The notes under the pieces: generated by a model | Told to the model about the DNA's origin: nothing | Seen by the model: the letters and a program-made list of their open reading frames with translations, nothing else | Databases searched by the model: none | Part shown: positions 5,299 to 7,077 of the stretch, in pieces | How the letters are laid out: every line of letters starts with the position of its first letter | Position numbering within the stretch: position 1 is the first letter of the stretch | Assembly (NCBI GenBank): GCA_947385505.1 | Contig: CANDLP010000120.1 | Span: 1-7,077 of the forward strand | DNA from: an uncultured Clostridia bacterium | GTDB taxonomy: Bacteria > Bacillota > Clostridia > Oscillospirales > Ruminococcaceae | Reading direction: 5' to 3' | Length of the DNA stretch: 7,077 nt | Position numbers and translations under genes: made by a program

Positions 5299-6866
5299 AA
5301 ATCAAAAAAGCGGTTATATCTCTTATCTGTGCAGTTTCGGCGGCATTGACTTTTACAGCTTGTGCCGCTTATGAAAGCGGAATAAGCGGCGGTCAGAATT
5401 CGACAATTATTCAGAGCAATTGGGAAAGTTTTTCCTCTGTTTCGACCATCACTTCAATTGCGGCAGCATCGTCAAGCGAGGAAAACTCATCAGACATTGA
5501 TGTTCCGGCTGTTCCCGAAGAAAAAACAGATATTCTCGTAGCGTATTTCTCCGCAACAAACACAACCGAAAAATTAGCTGAATATGCGGCGGAAATCCTC
5601 GGTGCGAATCTGTACGAAATAATGCCTGCCGTACCTTATACCGATGCGGATCTGGCATATTATACGAACGGACGAGCCGATAAGGAGCAAAACGACAGCT
5701 CCTGCCGCCCCGAAATTTCGGGAAGCGTATCGAATATGAGCGATTACAAAACCGTATTTATCGGCTATCCGATTTGGCACGGGCAAGCGCCGCGCATTAT
5801 TTCTACATTTCTTGAAAGCTATGATTTTTCGGGAAAAACAATCGTCCCGTTCTGCACCTCGCACAGCAGCGGTATCGGTTCAAGCGACACGAATTTACAC
5901 GACCTCGTAAACGGCGCAAATTGGCTTTCGGGTAAGCGTTTCGGCGGTTCGGCAAGCAAAAACGATATTTCGGAGTGGATAAAAGCCTTGAACATTGAAC
6001 AAACAAATTTATCTCCAAACGGCTCGGTGGCAAAATTTAATTTAAGCATTGGGAGCAACGGAAACGCGCCGGCTGTCAAACTCAACAGCGGCTATGAAAT
6101 GCCGATTGCGGGTATCGGAACATACTCTCTGCACGGCGACACCTGTGTAAATTCGATCGTTTCCGCTCTTGAACAGGGCGTTCGGCTTATTGACACGGCG
6201 TATATATACGGTAATGAGGAGGAAGTCGGTGAAGCTATTCGCAAGTCGAAAGTGCCGCGCGGGGAAATTTTTGTGATAACGAAAATCTATCCGGGCGAAC
6301 AGTTTCAAAATCCCGAAAAAGCAATACAAGACGCGCTTGACAAGCTCGACATCGGTTACATTGATATGATGTTGCTGCACCACCCCGGCGATAATGATGT
6401 GAACGCCTACAAGGCTATGGAAAAATTTGCGGAGCAGGGTAAAATCCGCTCTCTTGGGCTTTCGAATTGGTATACCGAGGAAATAGATGATTTTATTGCA
6501 CAGGTCAACATAAAACCTGCGCTTGTGCAGAACGAAATACATCCGTATTATCAGGAACAAAAGGTAATTCCGTATATGCACAATTTGGGTATTGTAATGC
6601 AGGCTTGGTATCCTCTCGGCGGGCGCGGTTATCAGCATGAGCTGCTGAATGACAAAACCATTCTCAAAATCGCCGAAAATCACGGAAAATCTGCTGCACA
6701 GGTCATTCTGCGTTGGGATTTGCAAAACGGCGTGGCGGTTATTCCCGGCTCGTCAAATCCCGCTCATATTTTAGAGAATATCTCGCTGTTTGATTTTGAA
6801 TTGACGGACGAAGAAATGGAGCAAATCTCCGCTCTCGACAGGAACGAGAAGCACGATTGGTATTAA
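5295..6866 (+). CDS. Lipoprotein fusion of flavodoxin domain and aldo/keto reductase
   Basis: A 523-residue protein; AAAGGAG (5282-5288) lies 6 bases before ATG. Residues 1-23 look like a lipoprotein signal (KIKK, hydrophobic core, FTAC with Cys23 as the lipid site), then a Ser/Thr/Asn-rich linker to about 76. Residues 78-230 are a flavodoxin-type FMN domain: DILVAYFSATNTTEKLAEY with the phosphate loop SATNTT (86-91), IGYPIWHGQAP (156-166) and FCTSHSSGIGSS (186-197). Residues 258-523 are an aldo/keto reductase with the full catalytic tetrad in place: Asp300 and Tyr305 in LIDTAYIYGNEE, Lys330 in VITKIYP and His362 in LLHHPGDNDV, plus GLSNWY (388-393) and QNEIHPYYQE (412-421). The cofactor loop reads IPGSSNPAHILEN instead of the common IPKS...R form. 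Such enzymes reduce aldehydes and ketones with NAD(P)H; a flavodoxin partner could pass electrons. A membrane-anchored extracellular place is odd for an NAD(P)H enzyme. It sits 19 bases before the alcohol dehydrogenase gene. Confidence 0.88.
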   Translation: MKIKKAVISLICAVSAALTFTACAAYESGISGGQNSTIIQSNWESFSSVSTITSIAAASSSEENSSDIDVPAVPEEKTDILVAYFSATNTTEKLAEYAAEILGANLYEIMPAVPYTDADLAYYTNGRADKEQNDSSCRPEISGSVSNMSDYKTVFIGYPIWHGQAPRIISTFLESYDFSGKTIVPFCTSHSSGIGSSDTNLHDLVNGANWLSGKRFGGSASKNDISEWIKALNIEQTNLSPNGSVAKFNLSIGSNGNAPAVKLNSGYEMPIAGIGTYSLHGDTCVNSIVSALEQGVRLIDTAYIYGNEEEVGEAIRKSKVPRGEIFVITKIYPGEQFQNPEKAIQDALDKLDIGYIDMMLLHHPGDNDVNAYKAMEKFAEQGKIRSLGLSNWYTEEIDDFIAQVNIKPALVQNEIHPYYQEQKVIPYMHNLGIVMQAWYPLGGRGYQHELLNDKTILKIAENHGKSAAQVILRWDLQNGVAVIPGSSNPAHILENISLFDFELTDEEMEQISALDRNEKHDWY

Positions 6867-6885
6867 ATTTATAGGAGAAACTATT

Positions 6886-7077
6886 ATGAACGACTTTATT
6901 TTTCACAATCCCGCAAAGGTATATTTCGGGAAAAACCAAATGGAGCATTTGTCTGAGGAATTGCTGAAATTCGGCAAAAGGGTTTTGTTGGTTTACGGCG
7001 GCGGTTCTATCAAGAAAAACGGACTTTACGACCTCATTGTCAAACAAGCTGAAGAAAACGGTATCGAGCTGTTTGAA
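6886..7077 (+). CDS. Iron-containing alcohol dehydrogenase (butanol dehydrogenase / YqhD type), N-terminal part
   Basis: The first 64 residues are in the window and the frame is open to the right edge. AGGAGA (6873-6878) lies 7 bases before the ATG. The start MNDFIFHNPAKVYFGKNQ and the nucleotide-binding segment VLLVYGGGSIKKNGLYD match the opening of NAD(P)H butanol dehydrogenases such as YugJ of Bacillus subtilis and YqhD of Escherichia coli. By family knowledge these cytosolic enzymes reduce short aldehydes to alcohols with a bound divalent metal; the metal ligands lie beyond the window, so activity cannot be judged. It follows the flavodoxin-aldo/keto reductase gene by 19 bases with no terminator, so the two are probably co-transcribed and may both serve carbonyl reduction or redox balance. 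Confidence 0.88.
   Translation, partial: MNDFIFHNPAKVYFGKNQMEHLSEELLKFGKRVLLVYGGGSIKKNGLYDLIVKQAEENGIELFE

Noticed and set aside
6042..6725. Minus-strand 227-codon frame
   Set aside because: It lies opposite the aldo/keto reductase domain, whose catalytic motifs are all in the plus frame; no ribosome site or family motif was seen.

Overview
The window looks like chromosomal DNA of a low-to-moderate GC Firmicute, most likely a gut-type member of Clostridia (Oscillospiraceae or Lachnospiraceae-like). The grounds are strong AGGAGG/AAAGGA ribosome binding sites, a TTG start behind a perfect Shine-Dalgarno, near-consensus sigma-A promoters with 17-base spacers, a TrmB closest in wording to the Bacillus/Clostridium type, and a butanol-dehydrogenase-type iron alcohol dehydrogenase. 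No rRNA, tRNA, CRISPR array or insertion sequence was seen. The taxon is an inference.

Layout. (1) Positions 1-2271, minus strand: a large c-di-GMP signalling protein, cut by the left edge, with two PAS-like regions, a GAF-like region, a degenerate GGDEF and an EAL phosphodiesterase domain. It is read from its own near-perfect promoter (2502-2530) through a leader of about 224 nt that holds a perfect 11-bp palindrome. (2) 2861-3544, plus strand: trmB, with its own extended -10 promoter and an altered signature motif. (3) 3621-4244, plus strand: a membrane-anchored protein with seven tandem 11-residue repeats and an acidic tail, also with its own promoter and followed by a terminator hairpin at 4328-4357. 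(4) 4358-4618: a gene-free AT-rich gap with a second terminator-like hairpin and several small repeats. (5) 4619 to the right edge, plus strand: an operon-like unit made of a strong promoter, a broken sugar O-acetyltransferase pseudogene, a 523-residue lipoprotein that fuses a flavodoxin domain to an aldo/keto reductase, and the start of an iron-containing alcohol dehydrogenase.

How the parts relate. The left part is housekeeping and signalling: three genes on separate promoters, the first transcribed away from the other two. The right part looks like a redox or carbonyl-reduction cassette: FMN-type flavodoxin, NAD(P)H aldo/keto reductase and YqhD/BdhA-like dehydrogenase, spaced as one transcript, with a first gene that has decayed while its promoter and the downstream genes remain intact. 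The most unusual items are the exported flavodoxin-aldo/keto reductase fusion, the Asp-to-Cys change in the TrmB signature motif, and the long structured leader of the EAL gene. I did not find a clearly new multi-gene system.
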